Assembly: GCA_963205495.1 (NCBI GenBank)
Contig: CAUJIN010000031.1
Span: forward strand, 62,001-126,000
Direction of reading: 5' to 3'
DNA length: 64,000 bases
Origin: Pseudomonadota bacterium
GTDB lineage: Bacteria > Pseudomonadota > Gammaproteobacteria > Xanthomonadales > Xanthomonadaceae
Shown: one piece after another, positions 39,132 to 49,485 of the stretch
Position numbering within the stretch: position 1 is the first letter of the stretch
How the letters are laid out: each line of letters opens with the position of its first letter
Position numbers and translations under genes: made by a program
Notes under the pieces: model-generated
The model's input: the letters and a program-made list of their open reading frames with translations, nothing else
What the model was told of the DNA's origin: nothing
Database searches by the model: none

Positions 39132-39612
39132 TGGTTTCAGGAAATCCGGCAGATTTCTGAAACGCAATGAAAAGCCCGCCACTGTGCGGGTTTTTTCATG
39201 CCTGACGTCCGGAAAGGTCCGGGGCGTCCGCTGCAATCCGGGGCACCTCGGGGGAAGCATTTGAGGCAACAAGCACCACCTGCCCCACACTGCCGAGACT
39301 TGCCCCCGTGCCCCTGACCCAGCCCGGCCCCCGTACCAAGCAGCATTGGTCCGCGAGAGCGCCTTTCCGGGCTGGCTGAAATGATTGTCCAATTCGCGCA
39401 CTCGCCTGGGCAGCAAGGCAAGAGCCGCGCAGCATCGCTGTGGAACAGCAAGGCCCGCATTCCCGGGATTGCGGGCCTTTTCGTTTGCAGACATCCACAC
39501 GCCACCCCCCGATTCGCTCGACGCAGCCGCGATCCGGCTCGCACCTTGGTACGAATACGCCGGATGCTGCATCGCAGTAGAATCGGCCGATTGCCGACCC
39601 GGAAACCTTCCG
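39132..39612. other. Intergenic region right of the element, with displaced tRNA terminator
   Basis: 481 bp without a convincing gene. It holds a bulged hairpin GTTTCA-G-GAAATC/GATTTC-TGAAAC (39134-39163). Next is a terminator AAAGCCCGC/GCGGG plus six T (39171-39196), probably the original terminator of tRNA-Leu before insertion. A further strong terminator has AAGGCCCGCA/TGCGGGCCTT plus T-run (39450-39482). The last ends no recognised gene, so a small transcript from 39.36-39.48 kb is possible. A TAGAAT (39578-39583) upstream of phaZ is a weak -10 candidate. Confidence 0.6.
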
Positions 39613-40887
39613 ATGCTCTACGCCCTGCACGAAATGCAACGCGCCCTGCTCTCGCCCTGCACCTATCTGGCGGAAGCCGGTTCGCGGATCTTCTCGGAAG
39701 CTGGAAGTCTCTACGCGCGTCTGCCCGGCGCCTCGCATCTGGCGGCGGATTTCGAGCTCGCCTACCGAATCGGCAAGGACTACGAAAAACCCGAGTTCGG
39801 GCTCAATCAGGTGCAGGCGCACGGCACCGAAATCGCGGTCTTGCAGCGCACCACGATGCAGACCCCGTTCTGCCGCCTGCTGCGCTTCAAACGATTCAGC
39901 GACGACCCGACCTGCATCGCCGAGCTCAAGAACGACCCCGTCGTGCTGGTGGTCGCGCCGCTCTCCGGCCACCACTCCACGCTCCTGCGCGATACCGTGC
40001 GCACCCTGCTGCACGATCACAAGGTCTACATCACCGACTGGACCGACGCGCGAATGGTGCCGGTGTCCGAGGGCACGTTCTCGCTCACCGACTACATCGA
40101 GACCATCCAGGCCTTCATCCGCCACATCGGCGCGCGCGACCTGCACGTGATCTCGGTCTGCCAGCCCACGGTACCGGTGCTGGCGGCGGTTTCGCTGATG
40201 GCCTCGGCGGGTGAGGACACCCCGGCCTCGATGACGATGATGGGCGGGCCGATCGATCCCCGCCGCAGCCCGACCCAGGTCAATACACTGGCCACCACCA
40301 AGCCGCTGAGCTGGTTTTCCACCAACGTCATCCACGAAGTCCCGCCCAACTATCCCGGCCGCGGGCGCAAGGTGTATCCGGGATTCCTGCAGCACACCGG
40401 ATTCATCGCGATGAATCCGGACCGCCACTTCCAGTCGCACTGGGATTTCTACCAGGACCTGCGGCGCGGCGATCTGGAAGATGCCGAGTCGCACCGGCGC
40501 TTCTACGACGAGTACAACGCCGTGCTCGACATGGACGCCGAGTTCTACCTCGACACCATCGACATCGTGTTCAAGCGGCATCTCCTGCCGCGCGGCGAAT
40601 GGCACGTGCGCGACCGGCGCGTGGCGCCCGAGGACATCCGGAACACGGCCCTGCTCACCATCGAGGGCGAGCTCGACGACATCGCAGGCCTGGGCCAGAC
40701 CGAAGCCGCCATCGACCTGTGCCGAGGCATCCCGAGCGCCAGCAAGCGCCACCTTCTGGCCAAGGGCGCCGGTCACTACGGAATCTTCAGCGGCCGGCGC
40801 TGGCGCGAACAGATCTACCCGCAGGTACGCGACTTCATCCGCGCCCACGACCCGAACCGGGTCGTGAAGCCGGCCCGCAAACGCTGA
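39613..40887 (+). CDS. phaZ: Intracellular polyhydroxyalkanoate depolymerase
   Basis: 424 residues, the usual length for intracellular PhaZ. The nucleophile is Cys183 in VISVCQPTVPVL, the cysteine-type lipase box of Cupriavidus PhaZ1; the general-acid/base region includes a conserved GAGHYGIFSGRRWR near the C-terminus. It degrades stored polyhydroxybutyrate granules to hydroxybutyrate. The ATG at 39613 gives the standard MLYALHEMQRA start. No PHA synthase, phasin or other pha gene is in the window. Confidence 0.93.
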   Translation: MLYALHEMQRALLSPCTYLAEAGSRIFSEAGSLYARLPGASHLAADFELAYRIGKDYEKPEFGLNQVQAHGTEIAVLQRTTMQTPFCRLLRFKRFSDDPTCIAELKNDPVVLVVAPLSGHHSTLLRDTVRTLLHDHKVYITDWTDARMVPVSEGTFSLTDYIETIQAFIRHIGARDLHVISVCQPTVPVLAAVSLMASAGEDTPASMTMMGGPIDPRRSPTQVNTLATTKPLSWFSTNVIHEVPPNYPGRGRKVYPGFLQHTGFIAMNPDRHFQSHWDFYQDLRRGDLEDAESHRRFYDEYNAVLDMDAEFYLDTIDIVFKRHLLPRGEWHVRDRRVAPEDIRNTALLTIEGELDDIAGLGQTEAAIDLCRGIPSASKRHLLAKGAGHYGIFSGRRWREQIYPQVRDFIRAHDPNRVVKPARKR

Positions 40888-40912
40888 AGAAAGGCGGCAG
40901 GCGCAGCGCCCC

Positions 40913-42835
40913 TCAGATCTCCACCTGCGCACCCAGCTCGACCAGCCGGTTTCCGGGAATGCGGAAGAAGTTGGTGGCCGGGGCCGCGTTGCGGTGCATG
41001 AAGGCGAACAGCCGGTCGCGCCAGATCGGCATACCGCGGTGGCGACCCGCGACGATGCTCTCGCGGCTGACGAAATAGGTGGTGTCCATCGGATTGACCT
41101 CCAGCTCGCACTGGTCGCAGCTGCGCATCAGCGCCGCCGGAACATCCGGGGTTTCCATGAAGCCGTAGCGCACCAGCGCGCGGTAGAAATCCTGTCCTTC
41201 GATCGCCTCGATCCGCAGTCGGCTGTCTTGCGGCGCATACGGCACGTTCAGGGTTTCCACGGTCAGGAACACGTTGCGCTCGTGCAGCACCTTGTTGTGC
41301 TTGAGGTTGTGCAGCAGCGCATGGGGCACCACGCCGGGACTGGCGGTCAGGAACACGGCGGTGCCCGGCACCCGCACCGGCGGAACCAGCATCAGCCCGG
41401 GAAGAAAGGTATTGAGCTGGATGCCCTCCTTGCTCATTTCCTCGCGCAGCAGTTCACGGCCTCGACGCCAGGTTCGCATCATGAGGAACAGCACGATTCC
41501 CAGCACCACCGGCACCCAGGCGCCCTGCAGCAGTTTGCTGCCGTTGGCCAACACGAAGGCCAGGTCGACCAGCAGGAAAACCGCGCACAGCAGCAGGATC
41601 CAGTAGCGCGCGCGCGGCCACAGCGTGTGCGCCACCAGCGCCAGCAGCAGGGTGTCGATCAGCATCGTCGCCGACACCGAGATGCCGTAGGCCACCGCCA
41701 GATCGGAAGAACTCTGGAACGCCAGCACCAGCCCGATCACCAGCAGCGCCAGCCCCCGGTTGATCCCGGGGATGTAGATCTGCCCGATGGTGTCGCTCGA
41801 AGTGTGCTTGATCCGCATCCGCGGGATATATCCCAGCTGCATCGCCTGGCGAGCCACCGAATAGGCACCGGTGATGACGGACTGCGAAGCGATCACGGCG
41901 GCCATCGTCGCCAGCAGGATCATCGGGTACAGCGCCCAGTCCGGCACCGCCTCGAAGAACGGATTGGACACCGCGCCGGGGCGCTGCAGCACCACCGCAC
42001 CTTGCCCGAGATAGTTCAGCATCAGGCAGGGCAGCACGAAGAAATACCAGCCGTTGCGTATCGGCGGCGCGCCGAAGTGCCCCATGTCGGCGTACAGCGC
42101 CTCGCCGCCGGTCACCGCCAGCACCACCGCGCCGAATATGGCGATGCCGTGCCAGCCGTGCTCCGCAAAAAAACGCACCGCCCACCACGGATTGAAGGCC
42201 TTGAGCACTTCGGGCGAGGCTATCACGTTGACCAGGCCGATGGCCGCCAGCGACAGGAACCACAGCACCATCACCGGCCCGAACACCTTGCCCACCTTCG
42301 CCGTTCCGAAACGCTGCACGGCAAACAGCGCGGCCAGCACCACCAGGGTGATCGGCACCACGAACCGGCCCAATCCGGGAGCGGCCACCTCCAGTCCTTC
42401 GACCGCGCCCATCACCGTGATCGCCGGGGTGATGACGCCATCCCCGAAAAACAGCGAGGCGCCGAAGATGCCGAGGATGCCGACCACATAGGCGGAGCGC
42501 GAACCGTTGCGCAGGGTACGCTGGGCCAGCGCCATCAGCGCCATGATCCCGCCCTCGCCGTCGTTGTCGGCGCGCATGATGATGGTCACGTATTTCAGCG
42601 TGACCACGAGGTTCAGCGCCCAGAACGCCAGCGACAGCACGCCCAGCACGGTATCGTGGTCGTTGCGCAGGCCGTAGTGGACCGAGAAGGCTTCCTTCAG
42701 GGTGTAGAGCGGACTGGTGCCGATGTCGCCGAACACGACACCGATGGCACCGATCGTCAGGGCGAGCGCCGCCCCGTTTCCGGGGCGGATGCCACCGTGC
42801 GGATGGCCTGAATCGGCCGGGCTGGATGCGGTCAT
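40913..42835 (-). CDS. kup: Low-affinity potassium transporter Kup
   Basis: 640 residues with about 12 membrane helices and a C-terminal cytoplasmic domain. The KUP/HAK signature [19 protein letters not shown] is at the N-terminus and [14 protein letters not shown] marks TM3. It takes up K+ with protons, important at low pH. The start at 42835 is chosen as closest to the conserved region. It follows yebC on the same strand after 174 bp. Confidence 0.95.
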   Translation of the reverse strand: MTASSPADSGHPHGGIRPGNGAALALTIGAIGVVFGDIGTSPLYTLKEAFSVHYGLRNDHDTVLGVLSLAFWALNLVVTLKYVTIIMRADNDGEGGIMALMALAQRTLRNGSRSAYVVGILGIFGASLFFGDGVITPAITVMGAVEGLEVAAPGLGRFVVPITLVVLAALFAVQRFGTAKVGKVFGPVMVLWFLSLAAIGLVNVIASPEVLKAFNPWWAVRFFAEHGWHGIAIFGAVVLAVTGGEALYADMGHFGAPPIRNGWYFFVLPCLMLNYLGQGAVVLQRPGAVSNPFFEAVPDWALYPMILLATMAAVIASQSVITGAYSVARQAMQLGYIPRMRIKHTSSDTIGQIYIPGINRGLALLVIGLVLAFQSSSDLAVAYGISVSATMLIDTLLLALVAHTLWPRARYWILLLCAVFLLVDLAFVLANGSKLLQGAWVPVVLGIVLFLMMRTWRRGRELLREEMSKEGIQLNTFLPGLMLVPPVRVPGTAVFLTASPGVVPHALLHNLKHNKVLHERNVFLTVETLNVPYAPQDSRLRIEAIEGQDFYRALVRYGFMETPDVPAALMRSCDQCELEVNPMDTTYFVSRESIVAGRHRGMPIWRDRLFAFMHRNAAPATNFFRIPGNRLVELGAQVEI

Positions 42836-43009
42836 GCGGGCAGGTGATCCCTGTACGGACTGGTTCGATTCAGCGCAGCGGGAATCCGGCGCCGGCGCGC
42901 GCAGCCACATCAGCGGCTGCGGACACGCTCACAGGCATCGGGCACGACACCGGCACGGCAGTGGATTCAGGCATTCGAAGTTCACCGCAGGATGCGGTGC
43001 GGCACGGAC

Positions 43010-43729
43010 TCAGCCGAGGCCAGAGGCGTTGGAATAGACGTTCTGGACGTCATCCATGTCTTCCAGCCAGCGCAGGAGCTTCTGCACCTGCTCGGCGGTC
43101 TCGCCGGCAACCTCGCTGTCGTTGTCGGCGCGCATCGTCACCTCGGCAAATCCCGGCGCCAGCCCGGCCGCCTGCATCGCCGCCCTGACCTCGGCAAAAG
43201 CGTCCGGTGCGGTCAGCACGTCGATCGCGCCGTCTTCCGGGTACACCACCACGTCGTCGGCCCCGGCCTCGATCGCCGCTTCGGTGATGCGCTCCTCATC
43301 GGCTCCTTCGCCATAGCTGAGCACGCCCAGCTTCCTGAACATGAAGGACACCGAGCCTTCGGTGCCGAGGTTGCCGCCGAACTTGCTGAAAGCGTGGCGC
43401 ACGTCGGCCACGGTGCGCACCTTGTTGTCGGTCAGACAGTCGACGATCACCGCGACCCCGCCGGCACCGTAGCCCTCGTAGCGGATTTCCTCGTAGACCA
43501 CGCCTTCCAGTTCGCCGGTGGCCTTCTTGATCGCACGCTCGATCACGTCCTTGGTCATGTTGACCGACAGCCCCTTGTCGATCGCCGAACGCAGACGCGG
43601 GTTGCCGTGCGGATCGCCCCCACCTGCGCGCGCCGCCACCGAAATCTCGCGGATGATCTTGGTGAACATCTTGCCGCGCTGCGCGTCCTGCGCGTTCTTG
43701 CGGGCTTCGATCGAGGGGCCACGTCCCAT
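43010..43729 (-). CDS. YebC/PmpR family protein
   Basis: 239 residues. Conserved [20 protein letters not shown] near the start, [12 protein letters not shown] and [20 protein letters not shown] confirm the YebC family. Some members bind DNA as regulators; recent work on others shows a role on the ribosome in translating proline-rich stretches. The usual MAGHSKW start is changed here to MGRGPSIEA. It lies 167 bp downstream of aspS; the ruvC gene that commonly follows is absent. Confidence 0.93.
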   Translation of the reverse strand: MGRGPSIEARKNAQDAQRGKMFTKIIREISVAARAGGGDPHGNPRLRSAIDKGLSVNMTKDVIERAIKKATGELEGVVYEEIRYEGYGAGGVAVIVDCLTDNKVRTVADVRHAFSKFGGNLGTEGSVSFMFRKLGVLSYGEGADEERITEAAIEAGADDVVVYPEDGAIDVLTAPDAFAEVRAAMQAAGLAPGFAEVTMRADNDSEVAGETAEQVQKLLRWLEDMDDVQNVYSNASGLG

Positions 43730-43896
43730 GAGGGGTTCCAGCATTCGGGAAACAGCCGGAAATTATACGCCCGCGACGTCCCAGTGCGCTCGGGATGCAC
43801 AATCCGACCGCTCCGCCCGCTTTCCGGGCGGTTCCGGGCGGTTCCGGGTGTGCCGAAGGCGGCCGAGACAGGGCCGCCGTCCGCAAACCCTCCGGA

Positions 43897-45657
43897 TCAA
43901 TCCTTCGTGCGCACCTGCACATGCACTTCCGCCAGCTGCGCGTCGGCGATCGGCGACGGCGCGTCGGTCATCAGGCACTGCGCGCCGGTGGTCTTGGGGA
44001 AGGCGATCACGTCGCGGATCGACTCGCAGCCGGCCATCAATGCGGCAATGCGGTCGATGCCGAAGGCGATGCCGCCGTGCGGCGGCGCGCCGTACTTGAG
44101 CGCATCGAGCAGGAAGCCGAACTTGGCGCGCTGTTCGTCCGCGCCGATGCCCAGCAGATCGAACACCGCGCTCTGCATCTGCGAACTGTGGATGCGGATC
44201 GAACCGCCGCCGATTTCATTTCCGTTGAGAACCATGTCATAGCCGCGGCTGACCGCGCTGCGGGCGTTGGCGCGCAGGTCGTCGATGGAATCCACCGCCG
44301 GCGCGGTGAACGGATGGTGCAGGGCCACGTAGCGGCCCGCTTCCTCGTCCCATTCGAACATCGGGAAATCCGTCACCCACAGCGGTGCCCAGCCATCGGC
44401 GACAAGGTTGAAATCCTTGCCGGCCTTGAGTCGCACCGCGCCCATGAAGTCGGACACCTTGTTGTACGCGCCCGCACCGAAGAACACGATGTCACCATTC
44501 TGTGCGCCGACCTGCGCCAGCAGCGCCTGGAACCGGCCTTCAGCGAAGAACTTGGCGACCGGCGAGTTGACCGCGCCAGTTTCGTCAATCTTCGCGTAAG
44601 CCAGACCCTTGGCGCCGAACTTGGCCGCGTGCGCGGCGTATTCGTCGATCTGCTTGCGCGAAAGCGACGCGCCGCCGGGAATGCGCAGCGCTGCGACGCG
44701 GCCGTGCGGGTCGTTGGCCGCACCCGTGAACACCGCGAACTCGCAGTCCTTCACGGCGTCGGCCACGTCCACCAGCTCCAGCGCGATGCGCAGGTCGGGT
44801 TTGTCGGAACCATAGCGACGCATCGCCTCCGCCCAGCTCATGCGCGGGAACGGCGCGGCGAGTTCCTCGCCGACCACCTCGCGGAAGACGTGGCGCACCA
44901 TGTCCTCGGTCAGGTCCTGCACGTCACGCTCGGCCACCCACGCAAACTCCATGTCGAGCTGGGTGAACTCGAGCTGGCGGTCGGCGCGCAGGGCCTCGTC
45001 GCGGAAGCAGCGGGCGATCTGGTAGTAGCGGTCGAAGCCGGCCATCATCAGGATCTGCTTGAACAGCTGCGGGCTCTGCGGCAGCGCGTAGAACTCGCCC
45101 GGGTGCATCCGCGCCGGAACGAGGAAGTCGCGCGCGCCCTCCGGCGTGGCCTTGGTGAGGATCGGGGTTTCGATGTCCTGGAAGCCGCGCGCGTCGAGGT
45201 AATGGCGCAGCGCCGAGACCAGCCTGGTGCGGGTGCGCAGCTTGCGCTGCATCTCGGGGCTGCGCAGGTCCAGATAGCGGTACTTCAGGCGGATGTCCTC
45301 GCCCGGGTTCTCGTGGTGGTGGAAGGGCAGCGGCTCGGCCTTGTTCAGAAGCTCGATGCCGGTGGCGACCACCTCCACCTGGCCGGTCCTGATCCTGTCG
45401 TTCACCGACTGGCGGTGGCGCACCGTGCCGGTGACGCGCAGGCAGTCCTCGTAGCCCACCTTCTCGGCCATCGCCAGCATGGCGGCATTGCCTTCCTCAT
45501 CGGCGGGTTCGGCCACGATCTGGACGATGCCCTCGTGGTCGCGCAGGTCGATGAAGACGATCTGGCCCATGTTGCGGGCGACATCGGCCCAGCCGCACAG
45601 GGTCACGGTCTGGCCGATCAACGCCGCGTCGATCAGGCCGCAGAAATGGGTACGCAT
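43897..45657 (-). CDS. aspS: Aspartyl-tRNA synthetase
   Basis: 586 residues, bacterial type: an N-terminal OB-fold anticodon-binding domain (about 1-110), class II catalytic core with motif 2 [18 protein letters not shown] (FRDE), a GAD insertion (about 280-420) and motif 3 GIAFGIDRI near the end. It charges tRNA-Asp; a tRNA-Asp gene lies at 57.3 kb. The start [15 protein letters not shown] at 45657 is canonical. Confidence 0.98.
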   Translation of the reverse strand: MRTHFCGLIDAALIGQTVTLCGWADVARNMGQIVFIDLRDHEGIVQIVAEPADEEGNAAMLAMAEKVGYEDCLRVTGTVRHRQSVNDRIRTGQVEVVATGIELLNKAEPLPFHHHENPGEDIRLKYRYLDLRSPEMQRKLRTRTRLVSALRHYLDARGFQDIETPILTKATPEGARDFLVPARMHPGEFYALPQSPQLFKQILMMAGFDRYYQIARCFRDEALRADRQLEFTQLDMEFAWVAERDVQDLTEDMVRHVFREVVGEELAAPFPRMSWAEAMRRYGSDKPDLRIALELVDVADAVKDCEFAVFTGAANDPHGRVAALRIPGGASLSRKQIDEYAAHAAKFGAKGLAYAKIDETGAVNSPVAKFFAEGRFQALLAQVGAQNGDIVFFGAGAYNKVSDFMGAVRLKAGKDFNLVADGWAPLWVTDFPMFEWDEEAGRYVALHHPFTAPAVDSIDDLRANARSAVSRGYDMVLNGNEIGGGSIRIHSSQMQSAVFDLLGIGADEQRAKFGFLLDALKYGAPPHGGIAFGIDRIAALMAGCESIRDVIAFPKTTGAQCLMTDAPSPIADAQLAEVHVQVRTKD

Positions 45658-45798
45658 GGGAAAGCTCCGGAAGGGTCGCACCCGCGCCGCCGCGCCCCGA
45701 GGGGCCGGAACGCGCGGGAAAAGGAGTGGAATGCTATCGGCCGCCCGCGGTGCAGGCAATTGCCGGCGCTTTCACGGCTTCAGCGCCCCGCATCCACC

Positions 45799-47100
45799 TC
45801 AGCGCGGCGGATGCGCCAGCGCGTGGCCGCGCGCCACGTCCACCCGCGCAAGAAGCAGCAGTCCGGCAACGAAGAAGGCCGCCGTGACGGCGATCGCGAT
45901 GCGATGGTTGCCCGCTGTGAGCGCGCTGACCAGGCCATAGCCCAGCGGCCCGAGGATCGAGGCCAGCTTCACCGCCATGCCCCACAGCCCGAAGATTTCG
46001 GCCTCGCGCTTCGGCGGACACAGGTAGCCGACCAGCGCGCGCCCGGCCGACTGCGAGGCACCCAGACACAGGCCCACCAGATTCGCGGCGATCCACACTG
46101 TCGCGAGATCCTGCGCCGCCCACATCATCGCGATCGCCGCGATCCATCCGATCAGGGTGAAGGCAAGCACGCGGCGGTGGCCGAGACGATCCTGCACCTG
46201 GCCGAAGGCGAACGCGCCGGCGGCCGCGGTCAGGTTCACCACAAGGATCAGGGTGATGCTCTGCGCCGTGGTGAATCCCAGCGCCTCCTGGGTGTAGATC
46301 GCCGCCAGCGCGATCACCGTCTGCACGCCGGCCTGATAGCAGACGATGCAGGCCAGCAGGCGGCGCAGGTCCAGCAGGCCCGCGCCGCCGCGCAGTGCCT
46401 CGCGCACGCGGGTTCGCGCCAGCGTCCAGACGCGCGCTTGACTCCCTGGCTGCGGGCGCGCCCGTTCACGCAGCAGGAAAAACGTCGGCAGTGCGGCGAA
46501 AGCGAACGCCAGCGAGGTCAGCAGCAGGGTCTGCGGCACCGCGACCTGCGCGCTCCGCCCCGTGCCCTGGATCCACCACAGGCACAGCACCAGCGTCGCC
46601 AGTCCGCCGAGATAGCCCAGCCCCCAGCCCCAGCCCGACACCTTGCCCATGGCCTGCGGCTTCACCAGTTCCGGCAGGAAGGCGGCGATCAGGTTCTCGC
46701 CCATGCCGAAGGCGAAGTTGCTGACCACCACCAGCGCCAATGCCAACGCCACATCGCCCGGTCCGCACAGCGAAAGCGCCGCGGTTGCGGCCACGCACAG
46801 CGCGGTGCTGGCCAGGAGCAGACCACGTTTCTGTGCGCGAAGGTCGGCCCAGGCGCCGAGCAGCGGCGAGCTCAGGAGGTTCAGCGCATAGGACAGCGAA
46901 AGCGCCGCCGTCCAGGCCAGCGTGGCCCAGCTCGCGCCGCCTGCAATCCCCGCCACGAACCAGGCGTTGAACACCGCCGTGATCACCACCGTGGTGTAGC
47001 CGGAATTGGCGAAGTCGAACAGGGCCCAGGCGAACACCTCGCGCCGCCGCACCGGCGGCAGGTCGGGCGGATGCGGGGCGGCCCAGTCGGGAGAGACCAT
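45799..47100 (-). CDS. MFS transporter, UMF1/Atg22-like
   Basis: 433 residues and about 11-12 membrane helices. The N-terminal FAWALFDFANSGYTTVVIT is the signature of the UMF1/Atg22-like major facilitator branch; GAWADLRAQKRG is the loop 2-3 motif. The substrate is unknown. The ATG at 47100 precedes a short polar N-terminus before the first helix. It is divergent from tyrA. Confidence 0.88.
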   Translation of the reverse strand: MVSPDWAAPHPPDLPPVRRREVFAWALFDFANSGYTTVVITAVFNAWFVAGIAGGASWATLAWTAALSLSYALNLLSSPLLGAWADLRAQKRGLLLASTALCVAATAALSLCGPGDVALALALVVVSNFAFGMGENLIAAFLPELVKPQAMGKVSGWGWGLGYLGGLATLVLCLWWIQGTGRSAQVAVPQTLLLTSLAFAFAALPTFFLLRERARPQPGSQARVWTLARTRVREALRGGAGLLDLRRLLACIVCYQAGVQTVIALAAIYTQEALGFTTAQSITLILVVNLTAAAGAFAFGQVQDRLGHRRVLAFTLIGWIAAIAMMWAAQDLATVWIAANLVGLCLGASQSAGRALVGYLCPPKREAEIFGLWGMAVKLASILGPLGYGLVSALTAGNHRIAIAVTAAFFVAGLLLLARVDVARGHALAHPPR

Positions 47101-47247
47101 GAGATTCCTGTCGTCGCGTCTCGGTGCGCCAGCATAGGACAGCCCCGCTTGCGCAGGCAGACAAATCGGCCGAACGCGGGGCCGCGCATCGCCGCGCGCA
47201 CGCTGCGGTGCGATCATTCCGCGCATGCATCACTCCCGCCTCCCCGC

Positions 47248-48375
47248 ATGACCCCTACTCCCACCGTCGGCCTGATCGGCAGCGAAGGCAGCTACGGCCG
47301 CTGGCTGCGGCGATTTTTCGAAGAACGCATGGGCCTGCCCGTGCTGGGCGCCGACCCGGGCCGGGCGGGCACGGTCGAGCCGGACGAACTTCTCGACCGC
47401 GCGCAGGTGCTGGTGTTCTGCGCGCCGATCCGGCACACGCCGGCGATCATCGGCGACTACGTGAAGCGCGCAGCCGGGCGCGAGCGCGGCCAGCTCTGGC
47501 TCGATGTCACCTCGATCAAGCAGGCGCCGGTGGCGGCGATGCTGGCCTCGCAGGCCGAGGTCGTCGGTCTGCACCCGATGACCGCCGCACCCAAGGCGCC
47601 CACGCTCAAGGGCCGGGTGATGGTGGTGTGCGAAGCGCGACTGGAGCACTGGCGCGGCTGGCTGGAGGGTTTCCTCGGCGCGCTGCGCGCCCAGTGCGTG
47701 CGCGCCACGCCCGCCCAGCACGACCGCATCATGGCGCTGGTGCAGGCCATGGTGCACGCCGGCCACCTCGCGCAGGGCGGCGTGCTGGCGGAATACGCGC
47801 CGCACCTGGGCGGACTGGAGGCGCTGCTGCCGTTCCGCTCGGCCTCCTTCGAGCTGGACACCGCGATGCTCTCGCGCATCCTGGCGATGAATCCCGCGAT
47901 CTACGAGGACATCCAGTTCTGCAACCCGCACGTGATCCCGATGCTGGACGCGCTGGCGCGCCAGATCGAGGGCCTGCGCGACCTGGTAGCGCGCGGCGAC
48001 GATGCGGCCCGCACGCAGTTCCGCCGGCGATTTCTGGCCGATACGCACGCGGCGCTGGGCGAGCGCGCCATCGCCGAGGGCAACTACAGCTTCGAGCGCG
48101 TGGGCTACCTGCTTGCCGACCTCGCCGGCGAACGCAGCGTCTCGGTGCACCTGCCCGAGGACCAGGCCGGCTCGCTGCGCCGCCTGCTGCACGCCTTCGA
48201 GCACCACGGCGTCAGCATCGCCTCGATCCACTCCTCGCGCACTCCGGCGGGCGAGGTGCATTTCCGCCTTGGTTTCGAGGCCGGCGTCACGGCCGCCGCC
48301 CTCGCGCCGGCGCTCGTGCAGATCGAATCCGATGGCATCGGGCGGGTGCTGGAGCGTTCCGCCGAGCTGACGTGA
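47248..48375 (+). CDS. tyrA: Prephenate dehydrogenase with C-terminal ACT-like domain
   Basis: 375 residues. N-terminal NAD-binding loop VGLIGSEGSYGRWLRRFF (GxxGxxG), the conserved LDVTSIK and GLHPMTAAP motifs of prephenate/arogenate dehydrogenase, then helical dimer domain and a C-terminal ACT-like region (about 295-370; FEHHGVSIASIHSSRTP), which may allow tyrosine feedback. Converts prephenate to 4-hydroxyphenylpyruvate. There is no chorismate mutase domain, unlike E. coli TyrA. The stop overlaps the dinB GTG start. Confidence 0.88.
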   Translation: MTPTPTVGLIGSEGSYGRWLRRFFEERMGLPVLGADPGRAGTVEPDELLDRAQVLVFCAPIRHTPAIIGDYVKRAAGRERGQLWLDVTSIKQAPVAAMLASQAEVVGLHPMTAAPKAPTLKGRVMVVCEARLEHWRGWLEGFLGALRAQCVRATPAQHDRIMALVQAMVHAGHLAQGGVLAEYAPHLGGLEALLPFRSASFELDTAMLSRILAMNPAIYEDIQFCNPHVIPMLDALARQIEGLRDLVARGDDAARTQFRRRFLADTHAALGERAIAEGNYSFERVGYLLADLAGERSVSVHLPEDQAGSLRRLLHAFEHHGVSIASIHSSRTPAGEVHFRLGFEAGVTAAALAPALVQIESDGIGRVLERSAELT

Positions 48376-49475
48376 ACGCCACGCCGCGCAAGATCGTGCA
48401 CGTGGACATGGACGCGTTCTACGCCTCCGTGGAGCAGCGCGACGACCCTTCCCTGCGCGGTCGTCCGGTGGTGGTGGCCTGGCGCGGCGCGCGCTCGGTG
48501 GTCTGCGCGGCCAGCTACGAGGCGCGCCGCTTCGGGATACGCTCGGCCATGCCCGCGGTCACCGCCGAGCGGCTGTGTCCGCAGGCGGCATTCGTGCCTC
48601 CGGATTTTTCCCGCTACAAGGCGGTTTCGCGCCAGGTGCACGGCATCTTCTCGCGCTACACCGACCGCATCGAGCCGCTCTCGCTGGACGAGGCCTACCT
48701 CGACCTGAGCGTTCCGAAGCTGCCCCTGCCTTCGGCCACGGCCGCGGCCGAAGCGATCCGCGCGGCGATCCGCGAGGAAACCGGGCTGACCGCCTCGGCC
48801 GGCGTCGCGCCCAACAAGTTCCTCGCCAAGATCGCCTCGGACTGGAACAAGCCCGACGGCCTGTTCGTGATCCGCCCCTCGCGCATCGACGAGGTGCTTC
48901 TGCCGCTGCCGGTCGGACGCATCCCGGGCGTGGGCAAGGTGATGAAGGCGCGACTGGCGGCGCTGGGCGTGGAAACGGTGGCACAGCTTCGCACCCTGGG
49001 CGCGGCGCGGCTGGAATCGCTGTTCGGGCGCTGGGGCCTGCGCCTGCACGAACTTTCGCTGGGCATCGACGAGCATCCGGTCGAGCCGGACCGCCCCACC
49101 CTGCAAATTTCGCGCGAGGACACGCTCGAAACCGACCTGCCGCTGGCCGAACTGGAGCCGCGGGTGCGCGCGCTGGCTGCGCGCACCTTCGCCGACTACT
49201 GCCGCGAGCGCCAGCGCGATCCTTCGCGCATCGCGCGCACGGTGACGCTCAAGCTCAAGACCTCGGCCTTCCGCGTCCTCACCCGCAGCCTGACCTTCGC
49301 CGAACCGCCACCTGATGCCGCCAGCCTGAGCGATGCGGCCTGGGGCCTGCACGCCCGCGTGGAACTTCCCTTCCGCACCCGCTACCGGCTGGTCGGCGTG
49401 GGCCTTTCCGGCTTCACCGATGCCGATGCCTGGAACGCGCAGCGACGCCTGTTCGAGTCCGGGGAAACGCGCTGA
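48372..49475 (+). CDS. dinB: DNA polymerase IV (Y family)
   Basis: 367 residues. The catalytic acidic residues are in HVDMDAFYASVEQRDDP and SLDEAYLDLS; helix-hairpin-helix LPVGRIPGVGKVMKARL and little-finger domain follow. Error-prone translesion synthesis past minor-groove adducts. It lacks a clear C-terminal beta-clamp motif beyond the little finger. GTG start in a GTGA overlap with tyrA, so it may be co-translated rather than only SOS-controlled; no obvious LexA box was seen next to it. Confidence 0.95.
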   Translation: MNATPRKIVHVDMDAFYASVEQRDDPSLRGRPVVVAWRGARSVVCAASYEARRFGIRSAMPAVTAERLCPQAAFVPPDFSRYKAVSRQVHGIFSRYTDRIEPLSLDEAYLDLSVPKLPLPSATAAAEAIRAAIREETGLTASAGVAPNKFLAKIASDWNKPDGLFVIRPSRIDEVLLPLPVGRIPGVGKVMKARLAALGVETVAQLRTLGAARLESLFGRWGLRLHELSLGIDEHPVEPDRPTLQISREDTLETDLPLAELEPRVRALAARTFADYCRERQRDPSRIARTVTLKLKTSAFRVLTRSLTFAEPPPDAASLSDAAWGLHARVELPFRTRYRLVGVGLSGFTDADAWNAQRRLFESGETR

Positions 49476-49485
49476 GGAATCCTCG

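Noticed and set aside
38708..39572. Open frames on the minus strand across the right end of the element
   Set aside because: They translate the palindromic repeat and att remnant and have no family similarity or ribosome-binding site.
40994..42811. Long His/Gln-rich open frame opposite kup
   Set aside because: Antisense shadow of the Kup coding sequence.
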